DNA from: Vitrella brassicaformis
Taxonomy: Eukaryota; Sar; Vitrellaceae
DNA: 23,207 nucleotides
Direction of reading: 5' to 3'
NCBI GenBank assembly: GCA_001179505.1
Contig: CDMY01000239.1
Span: forward strand, 84,052 to 107,258
The notes beneath the pieces are model-generated. The model was given only the letters and a program-made list of their open reading frames with translations. It ran no database searches and had not been told where the DNA came from. Made by a program: the position numbers and the translations under genes. Each line of letters opens with the position of its first letter. The first letter of the stretch is position 1. This document shows positions 10,545 to 21,195 of this stretch, one piece after another.

Positions 10545-12611
10545 CTACAAGAAGACCACTAACACAGTCACCTGCAGGCACCACACCACAAACAACACGT
10601 CGCACACGCGGACACACACATACGTACGGCTGTATGTAATCAGTCACTGTCTGTCTGTCTGTCGGTCTCCCGCAGTCAGTCAGTATACGTTTGTTTGTCC
10701 TGTCTTACGTACGTTGTCCGAGGTGCCTCTGACGAGTGCTTCCTCCACCAGCATCCGCGACACTATCTCAGACATCATACGGATGTCCTGACAGGACCGA
10801 TGGATCCGATCCACCGAGGAGATGGATGAACCGACCATATGCATATGTGTAGTGAGTGTACCAGACGCAACGACCGCTGTTCTTCCTCACTGACTGACTG
10901 ACTGACCCACCCACCCACCCACCAGGTTGGGCAGGACTTTCTTGAGCTCCTCCAAACCCTCCATCACCTGAACCAACCAACCAACAGTGAGTGCAATCCA
11001 TGGATGGGATGGATGCCTCGCGGGCTCTGTGTGTGCATATGTCTGTTGCCACTCATCTATCTATCTATCCATCTATCTGCCTACCTACCTACCTATCTGC
11101 CTACCAAGTTGCACGCTGTTTGGTCGTCGATCACATCCCATAGCTGACCCGACCCACAATCATACACACACATCATGTATAGGGTGGAGCGAAACAACCC
11201 CAGTCCACCCCCTGTGTGTCCCTCCTCTCCCCTCCCCTGCCTGCCTGCCCCTCCCTCGCTGAGTGACTGGCTGACCCCGTCGCAGGCCACGATCATGAAC
11301 ATGTCCCCCTTCACTACCACCTCCGCTGTCACGTCTGCAGCAACCAGCAAACAACCACAGGACAAGACCGCATTCATTAATGCATGGCTCGTTCGTTCTG
11401 TGTGAATGGGTTAGTGTGGGTGAGGCCCCCCCCCTGGACCCACCGGGCACGTTTGAGACGAGGCTCTTCTCCCGCTCGGGGGCCTTTAGCTGGTGATCCC
11501 CAAACGCACGGCTGATCGCCAGCATGCCTACACCCGACGGATGGACGGACACAAATAGACAACAGATAGAGCCACAGCACCCCGCCCCACACCACCTACC
11601 TACCTACCTACCTACCTTGAACTCGTTCGTTGAATACGTATCCGCCGGCCTGTATGACCCGTTTGGCCTCCTCGGGATCCGTGGCCTTGTGGTCACTCAT
11701 TGAGGTCAGCCGATGCGCCTTGCCGCCACGACTGCACAGTCCACAAATAACACAGGCAGGCCCACCGCGTGTGAATACAGACAGACAGACAGACAGACAG
11801 AGAGAACCGGTGTCAATACATGAGTTTCCTTCCTGACTCACTTGAGTACGGCTCTGGCGTCTCCGAGGTGTGCGGTGTAGACCTTGCGGACGCCCTTCTC
11901 CTCTTGAACCAAACACACACAGGCCGTCGCACCCGACGACTTGACACCTGCACTGACACCTGCACTTAAGTACCCATCACAATCACACCAATCAATCAGA
12001 CCGCCGTGCACACCAGTCAGTCAGTCAGTCAGTAGTTAGTTGGCATATGCATACATACATGCAATCAATAATCCCTTTGTTTATCTATCCATTTATCTAT
12101 TTGTGTGGTGGATGGGCTGGCTGGGTGGTACATAGCATCCAGCTGTGATAGGTGTCCCCTACGTACGCATGTACCCGCGTCCTGCAGCATGTTGTCGTCA
12201 GTGGCGATGAATGCACTGATGAGTGCAGCCCTGGGCTCCGCCGCAGGCTTGCGCAGCTCCTCCAGCACCTTGTCGTGCAGGTGGGTCGTCACGAACTCGA
12301 CTGCCTCACGACCACCGTGGCCGTCATACATACCTGCAGCCACCACGGGACCCACACAGTGAGGGCACACCGCTGTGTTGGCGCTCCTCTCCACTGGCTG
12401 CCAACACAAGTGCCCCGGCTGGCTGGCTGGCTGTGTGCCTACCTATCTATCTACCTATCTGCCTCCCTCCCTGCGTACCTATGAATGCAGATTTCTTCCT
12501 GCCTCCGAAGCAGTCTACGAAGACCCATCCGTCCTCCATCTCGGCCCGGGTGCCCTGGTCCTCCGCCCACCCCACACATTTGACCGCATCGCACTTGCTC
12601 GTATAACCCAT
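10545..12611 (-). CDS. PP2C (PPM) family protein Ser/Thr phosphatase, 10 exons, 280 aa
   Basis: Exons in transcript order: 12479-12611, 12175-12333, 11842-11947, 11616-11731, 11444-11527, 11276-11334, 11105-11143, 10923-10967, 10713-10787, 10545-10571. All phases agree and the sum is 843 nt. The PP2C signature motifs appear in order: RAEMED, GMYDGHGGREAVEF (the metal-binding DGHG), SSGATACVCLV, YTAHLGDARAVLN, LTSMSDHKATDPEEAKR, GMLAISRAFGD, FMIVACDGLWDV and GTSDNVTVLVVF, so the Asp metal ligands are present. The protein is a bare catalytic domain with no targeting signal. Its N-terminus MGYTSKC has Gly2, but Lys rather than Ser/Thr at position 6, so myristoylation is doubtful. The family removes phosphate from Ser/Thr using Mn or Mg. 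The substrate is unknown. It shares a divergent promoter with RPN2. Confidence 0.93.
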
Positions 12612-12888
12612 GAGTCGAGGCGATAGTTAGTGCACAACACGCTAAGCTAAGCTGCGTTGCATTCATCCATCCCATACACACACACACATGACATGACAGC
12701 TGAGGGCCGGTGTGTTCGGCCTCTTTCTTTCTCTAATCCGTATTGCGTGCTGCATACCTGTAATCGTTGATTCCTTCCGATTTCCTCGCGCTCAAAGCTA
12801 AGCTCGCAATTGGCGAGCTCGAGAGACGGCCTCCCCGTGACGCAGCTTGTGGATAGTGTCCGTGTGCGCTGTTGGTTGTGTTGATCTG
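12612..12888. promoter_or_regulatory. Compact bidirectional promoter between PP2C and RPN2 genes
   Basis: Only 277 nt separate the two divergent ATGs. The region includes a pyrimidine run (ctctttctttctct, near 12720) and a 19-nt interrupted palindrome at 12801-12819. No other gene fits here, so both transcription starts must lie inside it or inside neighbouring non-coding exons. Confidence 0.6.
12801..12819. promoter_or_regulatory. 19-nt inverted repeat, candidate regulatory site
   Basis: AGCTCGC, the spacer AATTG, then GCGAGCT form a perfect 7-bp inverted repeat. It sits 70 nt upstream of the proposed RPN2 ATG and about 190 nt from the PP2C ATG. It is unlike the tandem repeats around it. 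A role as a dimeric factor site is inference only. Confidence 0.35.
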
Positions 12889-13275
12889 ATGTCGGCGGCT
12901 TGCAAGGTTGAAAGGCCCCGTCAGGTGTCGAGTGCGGCCGGCGTGCTGTCTTTGCTGGACGAGCAGGAGTACTCGCTCCGCGTGCTGGCCCTGCAGAAGC
13001 TCAACTCGGTCGTGGACCAGTTCTGGGCCGAGATCGCCGACTACCTCGCTGACATGTACGTACGCCGACACACTCACACGCATACACGCCGCAGAACAGC
13101 ACGCAGGACGTCACATCTGTGATTATCTGGGGGGGATTGATGTGTGTGTGTTTGTGTGTGTGAGTGCAGCGAGAGTTTGTATGAGGATCCCAAGTTTGAC
13201 CATCGAGAACTGGCGGCACTCGTGGCATCAAAGGTACGGACAACAGGGAGGGAGGGAGGGAGGGAGATAGACAAG

Positions 13276-13308
<33 letters not shown>

Positions 13309-16300
13309 AGTCAGTCAGCCGAAGCACACACACACCAAAGGTGTGCGTGTGATTGGCCGTGCCCCCCGCAGGTGTATTACCATTTGGAGGAGTATGACGA
13401 TGCTCTGCGGCTTGCCCTGGGGGCGGGGAATCTGTTCGTCCTCTCAGAAAAGTCACAATACGTCCACACTATCATATGTAAGCCGCCTCCCTTCCTCTCT
13501 GTCCCCACGTCACTGTGTGTCAATGTTGTGTGTCTTCTTCACATCAATATATCAAACCCCTTCCTTGATGGGATGGATGCCATGGATGCTTGACTGACTT
13601 GATGTTTGTTTGTTTGTATGTTTTATGTCAATGTCGGTCAGCGCGTTGCATCGATGAGTACGTGAGCGAGCGTGTCAAGCACGACGAGGCCAAGGCCAAG
13701 GAGGAGGAGGCTGCGGCGCGTCAGGGGGCCCAACACGAGGGCGGGGCTGCACCGATGGATGTGGACCAGCAGCCCCAGGCGGCCCTCAAGCCCATCGACA
13801 GCCGCCTGGAGGCCATCGTTGAGCGGATGTTTGACCAGTGTGTGGAGGACCGCGAGTACCGTCAGGCCCTGGGCATCGCACTCGAGGCACGGCGGCTCGA
13901 CCGGGTCGAGGGCATCATCAAGGCAGCACCCAACACCAGCGACATACTACGGGTGGGTCGGTTGGGGTATATGGGTGGGAACACATACACGTGAGGAGGG
14001 AGAGATGGAACAGACATAGATCTGATCTGAATGAATGAAGCAGGGGAGAGGAGAGGTGGGGGTCCCCAGCTGTGTCGTGTCGGACTGAATTATTCGCCTG
14101 GTCTGTGTGCGTGACATCTCTGCAGTATTGTCTCCGCCATGCCCAGACCGTCATACTGTCCAAGCGATTCAGAACACACGTAAGAACGTAGAACCAGGCA
14201 GGCAGGCAGGCGACGGATGGCTGACCGAGTTGATCCGGATCCATGCTCTGCAGACATTTATTTGTGTTGATCTATCTTTATGTGCACTCACTGCAGGTGT
14301 TGGAGTTGCTGGTTCGTGTGTACCGTGAGTTCCCCCCCGTTGAGTTGGAGGGCGAGCTGGCCAACCTCTGCCAGTGCCTCTTCTTCCTCAACGACGTCAC
14401 TGCTGTGGCCAACATTCTCAAAGATCTCGTCGACAAGCAGGACCAGAAACACACCGCTATGGCATACCAAATCGCATTCGACATCGCCAACAACGGTACG
14501 CACCGCACCCCACCCACACCACCACAGCGACACGACCTGCCTGCCTCACTTGGTGGCTACGTATGTGTGTCATGTGGGTGTCTGTATCTATGGCGTGTGT
14601 CAGAGGACCAGCAGTTTTTGAAGGATTTGTTGTCCCATCTGCCGGCCCCCAAGGTGCCGGAGCCGCCCCAGCAGGCAGCAGCCGAGCCAGCAGCGCCCGC
14701 AGAGGGCGCTGAGGTCGCCCCCGCTGCAGCAGAGACAGGCGCCGGGGAGCCTACGGCAACAACAGCAGCACAGGTCGGACGAAGGGAGGGAGGACGATAG
14801 AGACAGACACATAAGACAAGACAAGAAAGGCAGACATGGAAGGTGTGTGTGTGTCTGGTGTGCAGGGCGAGGGTGGTTCGACTGAGGCAGCGGGTGCGGC
14901 TGTTACGGCCTCATCAGGGGAGGCCCCTGCTGCAGATCAAACACAGGCCGATGCTGAAGGTAAGCAATGAATTCTACACCCTGACTTATCGACCACACCA
15001 AAGGACGCGGTCTTTGCCGTCCCTGCATGGGTGTGTGTGTGTGTGATGTCTATGTAGTGCTGCCGGCCGCGAGTGGTGAGGGCGCGGCGGAGGCCGTCGC
15101 AGAGACCACTCAGGAGGAGACACCCGAAGACAAAAAGGTGCATTTTACACTCCACCAATTCCACCAACACATCCATTGGTTTAGTGCGATCGATATGCAT
15201 GTATCCCACTCGCTGATCTGATTGATTGGCATTGCAACCATTGCTCCCTCACCACCCTGGTGTGTGTATGTATGGATGGATTGTGTGTCATGTGGTGCGG
15301 TGCGGTGCGTGTGTGTGTCCAGCTGCGTCTGCTGCGTTACATCTTGGATGGCGATGCGGCCATCGACCTGCACCTGCTCTTTCTCAGCCAAAAGTGCAAG
15401 GCGGACCTACAGCTGCTCGAACACATCAAGGTAGGTAATCTATCATCATACACACCACACACAACCACATCCATCACAGACACACAGACACAGGGGCGGA
15501 CGTGGCTGTGATAGATATATGTGGTGTGTGGGTGGCTTACTGCACTGCACTGCTGCTTTGCTTGTGTGTCAGAATTCGGTGGATCAGCGCAACTCGATAT
15601 CCCACAACGGCATCGTCATTGCACACAGCATCATGCACGCAGGTCAGGCGCGGTCAGGCAGGCAGGGAGGCAGTCCACCACCCCACACACGCACACACAA
15701 CCAAGGGCCCCAACCTGTACAGTACCTCATGTGTTTGCGGGCCACTGCCTGCCCTGCCTGTCTACAGGCACAACTGAGGATGAGTTCCTTCGCAAGAACC
15801 TCGACTGGCTCGCTAAAGCTGGTACCTACCTCTCTGCATGCCATGCACCGCACCCATACACACATTACACAAAGCCCCCTTCCCTCTATCGAGCGGTGGA
15901 CGTGTCTGTGGTCTGTGTGTGTGGCTATGCATGGATGGCTCAGTGAGTTGGGCCAAGTTCACGGCGACGGCGTCGTTGGGTGTGATCCACAAGGGCCACT
16001 TCAAGAACTCCATGAAGGTCCTCGAGCCATACCTCCCACAAACAGCACGTAAGCTAAGCTGACACACATGTGCGATGCGCACGCCTCCAAAGACACACAC
16101 ACGTACGGTACGTGGCTCGGCTCGCATGCACATGTGTGTTGCGTGTGTGGCTGTGCTGTGGTGTATTGCCATGACTGCAGCCCAGCCCGGTGGTTACTCT
16201 GAGGGCGGTGCGTTGTATGCGTTGGGGCTCATCCACGCCAACCACTCCAACCCTACCGTGCGGCAGTACCTCATGCAACAACTCCTGTATGTAACCACAG

Positions 16301-19300
16301 ACACAATCTACACGCAGGCAGTGTGGATGGATGCCCATCCCATGACGGAATGTATCCATGACTGTGGTGTGTGTGTGGGTGCACTGACTGCAGTGCGTCA
16401 AGCCAGAACGAGCAGATTCAGCACGGTGCATGTCTAGGGCTGGGCCTCCTCTGTATGGGCTCACACGACGAAGGTATGCATGCGCACACAAACCCACCGC
16501 ACACACCATACGGGAGGGAGGGAGGGAGGGAGTGAGGCAGGCAGGTCGAGAGGCCGTGATGTGATGTGATCCACACAAACACACTCGTGTTCCCTCCCTT
16601 CATCGTTTCTTTGCTCCTTCCTTCCCTTGTGTGTGTGGTGTTTGTTGTAGAGTTGTATGAGAAGTTGAAGGAGGTGTTGTTCACCGACAGCGCCATAGCG
16701 GGGGAGGCGGCGGGCTACGCCATGGGACTCGTCATGCTCGGATCTACCTCAGAACACGCCATCAGCGAACTCCTCGCATATGGTCGGTCACCCAACTTTA
16801 GCCAACCAGCCAGCCAGCCAGCCACATATATCCATCACACACAGCACAGCCCAGCACCTACGGCCGACTGTGTATGTTATGTGTTGTTTGTTTGTTGGTT
16901 CATTCCTTCATTCAGCCCACGACACGCAGCACGAGAAGATCATCCGCGCGTGTGCGCTCTCCCTCGCACTCATCATGTTCAAACGAGAGGAGGAGGTCAC
17001 CACACCACCAATAAAGAAATATAGCAAGGAACAAAGGAATCAGACAGACAGACAGACAGACGTGGATGGACGGACCATGAGCCAACGAACGAGCCAATGA
17101 TGTGATGTGTGTGTTGTGTTGTGTGTGTGTGTGTGTGTGTGTGTGTGATGTTAGGCTGAGACGTTGATCCAGCAGCTGATGATGGACAAGGACCCCATCC
17201 TGCGATACGGAGCCATGTTCACTATCGCCATGGCCTACTGCGGGTCTTACTCGGTACGCACGCACTTCACTTGATGGATGGACTAAAGTTGATGAACTGA
17301 CTGGCCATCAAACAAACGACAATATCGGTGTGTGGACATAACATGCGTCCTGTCCTGCACACATGGTGTGGTGTGTGTGTTGTGATCCTGAAGAACACGG
17401 CTATCCGTCGTCTGCTGCACGTGTCGGTGTCTGACGTGTCGGACGATGTGCGCCGGGCGGCCGTAATCGCACTCGGATTCATCCTCTGCAACGTACCCGA
17501 ACAGGTAGGTATGCCATCACACCCATCCGGCCGGCCGGTTTAAAGATACCAACCAAGCACTGTGGACTGAGACCACACTCATATCGAGTCCACGAGTGTG
17601 TCTGTGGTGTGTGTGTGGCGTGCCGTGCCGTGCCGTGCCGTGCTTGCTTGACCACGTCCACGTCTGTGTGTTTAGGTTCCTAAGGTGGTGAATTTGTTGT
17701 GCCAGAGCTACAACCCCCACGTGCGGTACGCCTCGTGCATCGCTCTGGGCATCGCCTGTGCCGGCACCGCCATGAGTGAGGCCGTCAACCTACTCATACC
17801 CATGGCCTCTGACACCACCGACTTCGTCAGACAAGGTCAGTCAGTCAGGCAGGCCACCGGGGGGCCGGGTCGGGTCGGTGAATGAATGGAATGAACGGGC
17901 GGCTGGGGTGGGTGGGTGCACAGCGGACGCCCTGTCCAATTCAGCGATTAGTCATTTATTTGCCTCTCCACGTGTGTGTCTGATTTATGTGTATATAATG
18001 CGAACAGGTGCCCTCCTGGCGTTGGGTTTGGTGCTGCAGCAGGCCACGGACGCACTCAATGAGAAGGTCAGGTCACTACCCGCCTCAACCAACCACACCA
18101 CACGACACGAAACACATAAATCACAAAGTCTGTTTGCGGCTGCCTGATCTAGTACTAGCTCATAGCTATGTGTGTGGTGTATGTGTGATGTCTGTCATCT
18201 CATATGTCGTCGATCGATCTGGCAGACGAAGGATGTGCGTGAGTTGTTCATCAAGGTGCTGGCGGACAAGCACGAGGATATCATGACGCGATTCGGGGCC
18301 ATACTCGCATACGGACTCATCGACGCGGGGGTGAGAGGGGGTGGCAGAGAGGACAGACAGACAGGGAGGGAGGGAGGGGCCTCACACACACATACACGCA
18401 CCGGATCGCTGGGTGTGTGTGTGTGTGTGTATATTTTAGGGTCGCAACGCGGCTGTGTCGTTTTACTCGAAGGCCGGCAGTTTGCGGTCTGAGGCGGCGG
18501 TTGGGATGTGTTTGTTTTGCCAGCTGTGGTACTGGTTCCCCCTCATCCACACCGTCGCACTCGCCTTCCAGCCCACAGGACTCATCGGTCAAAGGGACAC
18601 ACACACACTCAACACGACCAACGCCACCTCAGCCAGCACTGCACTGCACTGCATGTGTCTGTCTGTCGTGTGTTCAGGATTGACGACGGATCTGAAGATG
18701 CCGTCGAGTTTTGCCGTCAAGAACACCGCCAAACCCGAGATGTTCGCCTACCCCGCACAGTTCCAAGTCAAAAAGGACGACGCACCCACCAAAACTACCA
18801 CTGCCGTACGCTACGCAACACAGAGACATGCACCACAGACTAGACCCACACAGACCAGACCTTAGATCTAACACACGTGCAATGCAAAGGGCGAAGAAAT
18901 GTCTCTCTGGTGTCTGTATGTGTGTGTGTGTGTGTGTGTCCCAGGTGTTGTCGACGACGGTCAAGCAGCAGTTGAAGAAGCGTCAGTCGACGATGCATAT
19001 CGACGACAAGGAGGGCGACTCCCCGACGGCAGCCGCTGCCGCACCACCACCACCGCCCTCAGTCGCCGGTCAGCCAGCCAGCTAGCTAGTCAGCAAACAC
19101 ACTCACCACCGGAGCCAAGACACACAAGACAGCCATACCTCATGTCCGGGTGTGTGTGAGCGTACATCTGTGTGGTTATGTATTCATTCATCAGTGAAGG
19201 AGGCTGAGACTGACGAGGGGAGCAAGACGGCGACGGCCCCGGCCCCGCTGAGGGGCGCGGGTCAGCAGGGGGGCGAGGAGGACAGCGCATCCATACTCAG

Positions 19301-20450
19301 CGACATGCCATCGACAAGGTACGGCACTCACTCACTGCCATCCATCCCTCCGTATTTACGGTCCGATGTATGTGAATATATGTTTCCTCCAGGGGAGCTG
19401 ACGTTGCCTCCACCGCCGCCACCATTGGAGGTCAGCCACCGTCCCGTCCCGTCCCGTCCCGTCCCGTCCCACCCACCCACCCACCCACCCACAAAAAACA
19501 AACACATTTCATTCATCAATCAGTCAAGGAGGAGTGACTGCATGCGTATGTATGTCTCCATCCCATCCGTCGGTCCCATCAGAGTATTTGGAGACGTCGC
19601 ACACCGAGGTCGAGTCCACGACCTCAATAGACGCAAGGTACGTAAGCTGCACACATGCACACACACACATGAAGCCCCCACACGTACAAAGACACATGTG
19701 TGATCTATATGATACAATTGTGTAAGGTCGATGGCGGCCCGTTCTGAGCGCAAGGAGGACGTGACGATGACGCCGGCCGATGCGCCGGCTGCTGCTGCTG
19801 CTGCCGCCGGCACGGACGATGAAAAGGACAAAAAGAAAGAGGGCGACGGCGGGGGAGACGATCCCAACAAGGCCGCCGCACCTACAGAAGAGGTAGGCAA
19901 ACACATCGACAGACGCTGCGACAAGACCCTAAGTGTGGGTGTGTGTGTGTGTGTGATTGTGTAGGAGAAGGATGGTGTGTTGAAGAATCCGTGTCGTGTG
20001 CTGCCGCGGCAGGAGGCCTACATCGACATGCTGCCCGACAACAGATACAAGCCCATCATATCCGACAGAAAGTCTGGATTCCTCATACTACTCGACCAAA
20101 CGTAACAAGCGAAGACGGTGTGGGTGTGTGTGGATGGCCTTGGCATTCTGTGTGTGTGTGCAGCCCCGATGAGCCGGAGGAGTACGTGCAGCCCAAGGCA
20201 GCCAAGGGTGAGCTGAAGTGGATGGGCAAGGCAGGCTCACTCCACTCATTGACGGACCAACAAACCAACGACCGTGTGGCCTGCCTGTGCGTATCAATTT
20301 GCTTCAGAGGAGGACAAGGAGCCGGAGCCACCAGAAGCATTTGGTGAGAACGCAACGCACACACTCGACAGCCGTCCGTCCATGTGATTCACCTGCTGTA
20401 CGTATATGTGCCCTTCCGTGTCTGTGTGCGCGTCAGAATGGAGTGGCTGA
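12889..20450 (+). CDS. RPN2: 26S proteasome non-ATPase subunit RPN2/PSMD1, 33 exons, 1175 aa
   Basis: Exons: 12889-13055, 13170-13233, 13372-13477, 13642-13952, 14126-14179, 14297-14495, 14604-14773, 14866-14959, 15058-15137, 15323-15430, 15573-15642, 15768-15821, 15944-16048, 16181-16286, 16394-16473, 16651-16782, 16916-16995, 17155-17253, 17394-17504, 17676-17835, 18008-18066, 18226-18330, 18440-18587, 18678-18805, 18945-19068, 19195-19318, 19393-19430, 19583-19637, 19727-19892, 19965-20101, 20164-20207, 20308-20343, 20437-20450. Diagnostic blocks are [115 protein letters not shown] and [20 protein letters not shown], all proteasome/cyclosome repeats. The C-terminal [13 protein letters not shown] matches the acidic RPN2 tail. 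RPN2 is a scaffold of the regulatory particle base that binds RPN1 partners and ubiquitin receptors. Compared with human PSMD1 (953 aa), it carries two large low-complexity inserts, near residues 310-415 and 945-1100. The exact start is uncertain, because the conserved part begins only at residue 13. Confidence 0.95.
13277..13318. repeat. GTCA tetranucleotide repeat
   Basis: (GTCA)n lies in RPN2 intron 2, preceded by a GGGA tract (about 13247-13266). It is nearly self-complementary (GTCA versus TGAC) only at a shifted register, so a stable hairpin is less likely here than for the CA/TG introns. Confidence 0.85.
14604..15137 (+). other. Ala/Glu/Pro-rich insert in RPN2 (exons 7-9)
   Basis: After the conserved [11 protein letters not shown] segment, exons 7, 8 and 9 encode roughly 100 residues dominated by Ala, Glu, Pro, Gly and Thr. 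They have no predicted fold, and conserved sequence resumes with [18 protein letters not shown] in exon 10. The human protein has a shorter Ser/Thr/Glu-rich linker in the same place. The exons stay in phase and their splice sites look normal, so the insert is probably translated as a disordered loop. Confidence 0.7.
17120..17147. repeat. GT dinucleotide repeat upstream of an acceptor
   Basis: (GT)14 lies 5 nt before the acceptor TTAG of RPN2 exon 18 (exon starts at 17155). The same intron holds a CAGA tract near 17041-17061 on its 5' side. Confidence 0.9.
18383..18430 (+). repeat. Intronic CA/TG hairpin just upstream of an RPN2 3' splice site
   Basis: Positions 18384-18402 (CA-rich) can pair with 18412-18430 (TG-rich). 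The stem is 19 bp with two G-U wobbles and a 9-nt loop. The acceptor AG is at 18438-18439. This is the cleanest example of a trend seen in many introns here: CA-type repeats near the 5' end and TG-type repeats near the 3' end of the same intron. Confidence 0.7.
19441..19493. repeat. GTCCC pentanucleotide repeat joined to CCCA repeat
   Basis: Six exact GTCCC units (19441-19470) are followed directly by an ACCC tract to about 19490, all inside RPN2 intron 27. It is the only clear pentanucleotide array in the window. Confidence 0.9.
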
Positions 20451-21195
20451 TGGCCGCCTACGTAAGTACCGCCGAGTGCGTGTGGAGAGGGGAGAGAGAC
20501 TTTTACATACATACACATAGTGCGGTGCGTACATGGTGTGTGGCTCCATGCGTCAACGAGTGCGAGTGCGATTGTGGGTGGATTCGCTGCCAACCTGCCT
20601 GCCTGCCTGACGGCCGGCTCGACTGAGTGAATGAGTGCAGGCTGACTGGAAGATCGACTCACTCAGTCAGTCAGTCACTCAACTGTGCATGACTGACCAA
20701 GTGACAAGAATGGCTGGCCGCTGCCTTTTCCTGCATCCATTCAATGAAATCTACCTGCTGCAAGATAAGATCCCTCCCTGCTCAAGCTCAGCTCCCATAC
20801 ACACAAATTGGCCAGGGATGTGGGAGTGACGATACATACACACACTAAGTCTGGATGCATGTGTGACGGTGCCGACTGGATTGCCTCATCTAATGCATGC
20901 GTCAACTGACACCCACTGATTGCATGTGATTCGACACGCAGGCACACAACACACCGGTCCATACGCACACACACGCACAATCGGGGGCTGTCGGTACAAA
21001 ACTCGATGAATTCCATCCGTCCATCCGTCCATCCGCTACCCATGTATGCCACCACATATCACCACCGGCGCCAGCACTAGGCCCATCTGATGGGACGAGA
21101 CAGGCAACAGACGGTTCTCATGTGTTGATTTTCCCGTGCAGCGCTGTGTGCCGCCCTTTCCCTCCCTCCTCGCACCTGCTCGACGGTCGATCCCA
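20451..21195. other. Convergent intergenic region between RPN2 and the unknown minus-strand gene
   Basis: About 745 nt lie between two facing stop codons, so both 3' UTRs should be here. It contains short repeats (CTGCCTGCCTGCC, CAGTCAGTCAGTC and CCATCCGT copied three times at 21013-21035). I see no reading frame with family similarity and no RNA gene. Confidence 0.5.

Noticed and set aside
12609-12629. N-myristoylation signal on the PP2C protein
   Set aside because: Gly2 is present, but position 6 is Lys instead of Ser/Thr, so the signal is too weak to annotate.
13277-13318. Possible CRISPR-like or satellite array made of GTCA units
   Set aside because: Units are 4 nt with no spacers; it is an ordinary microsatellite within an intron.
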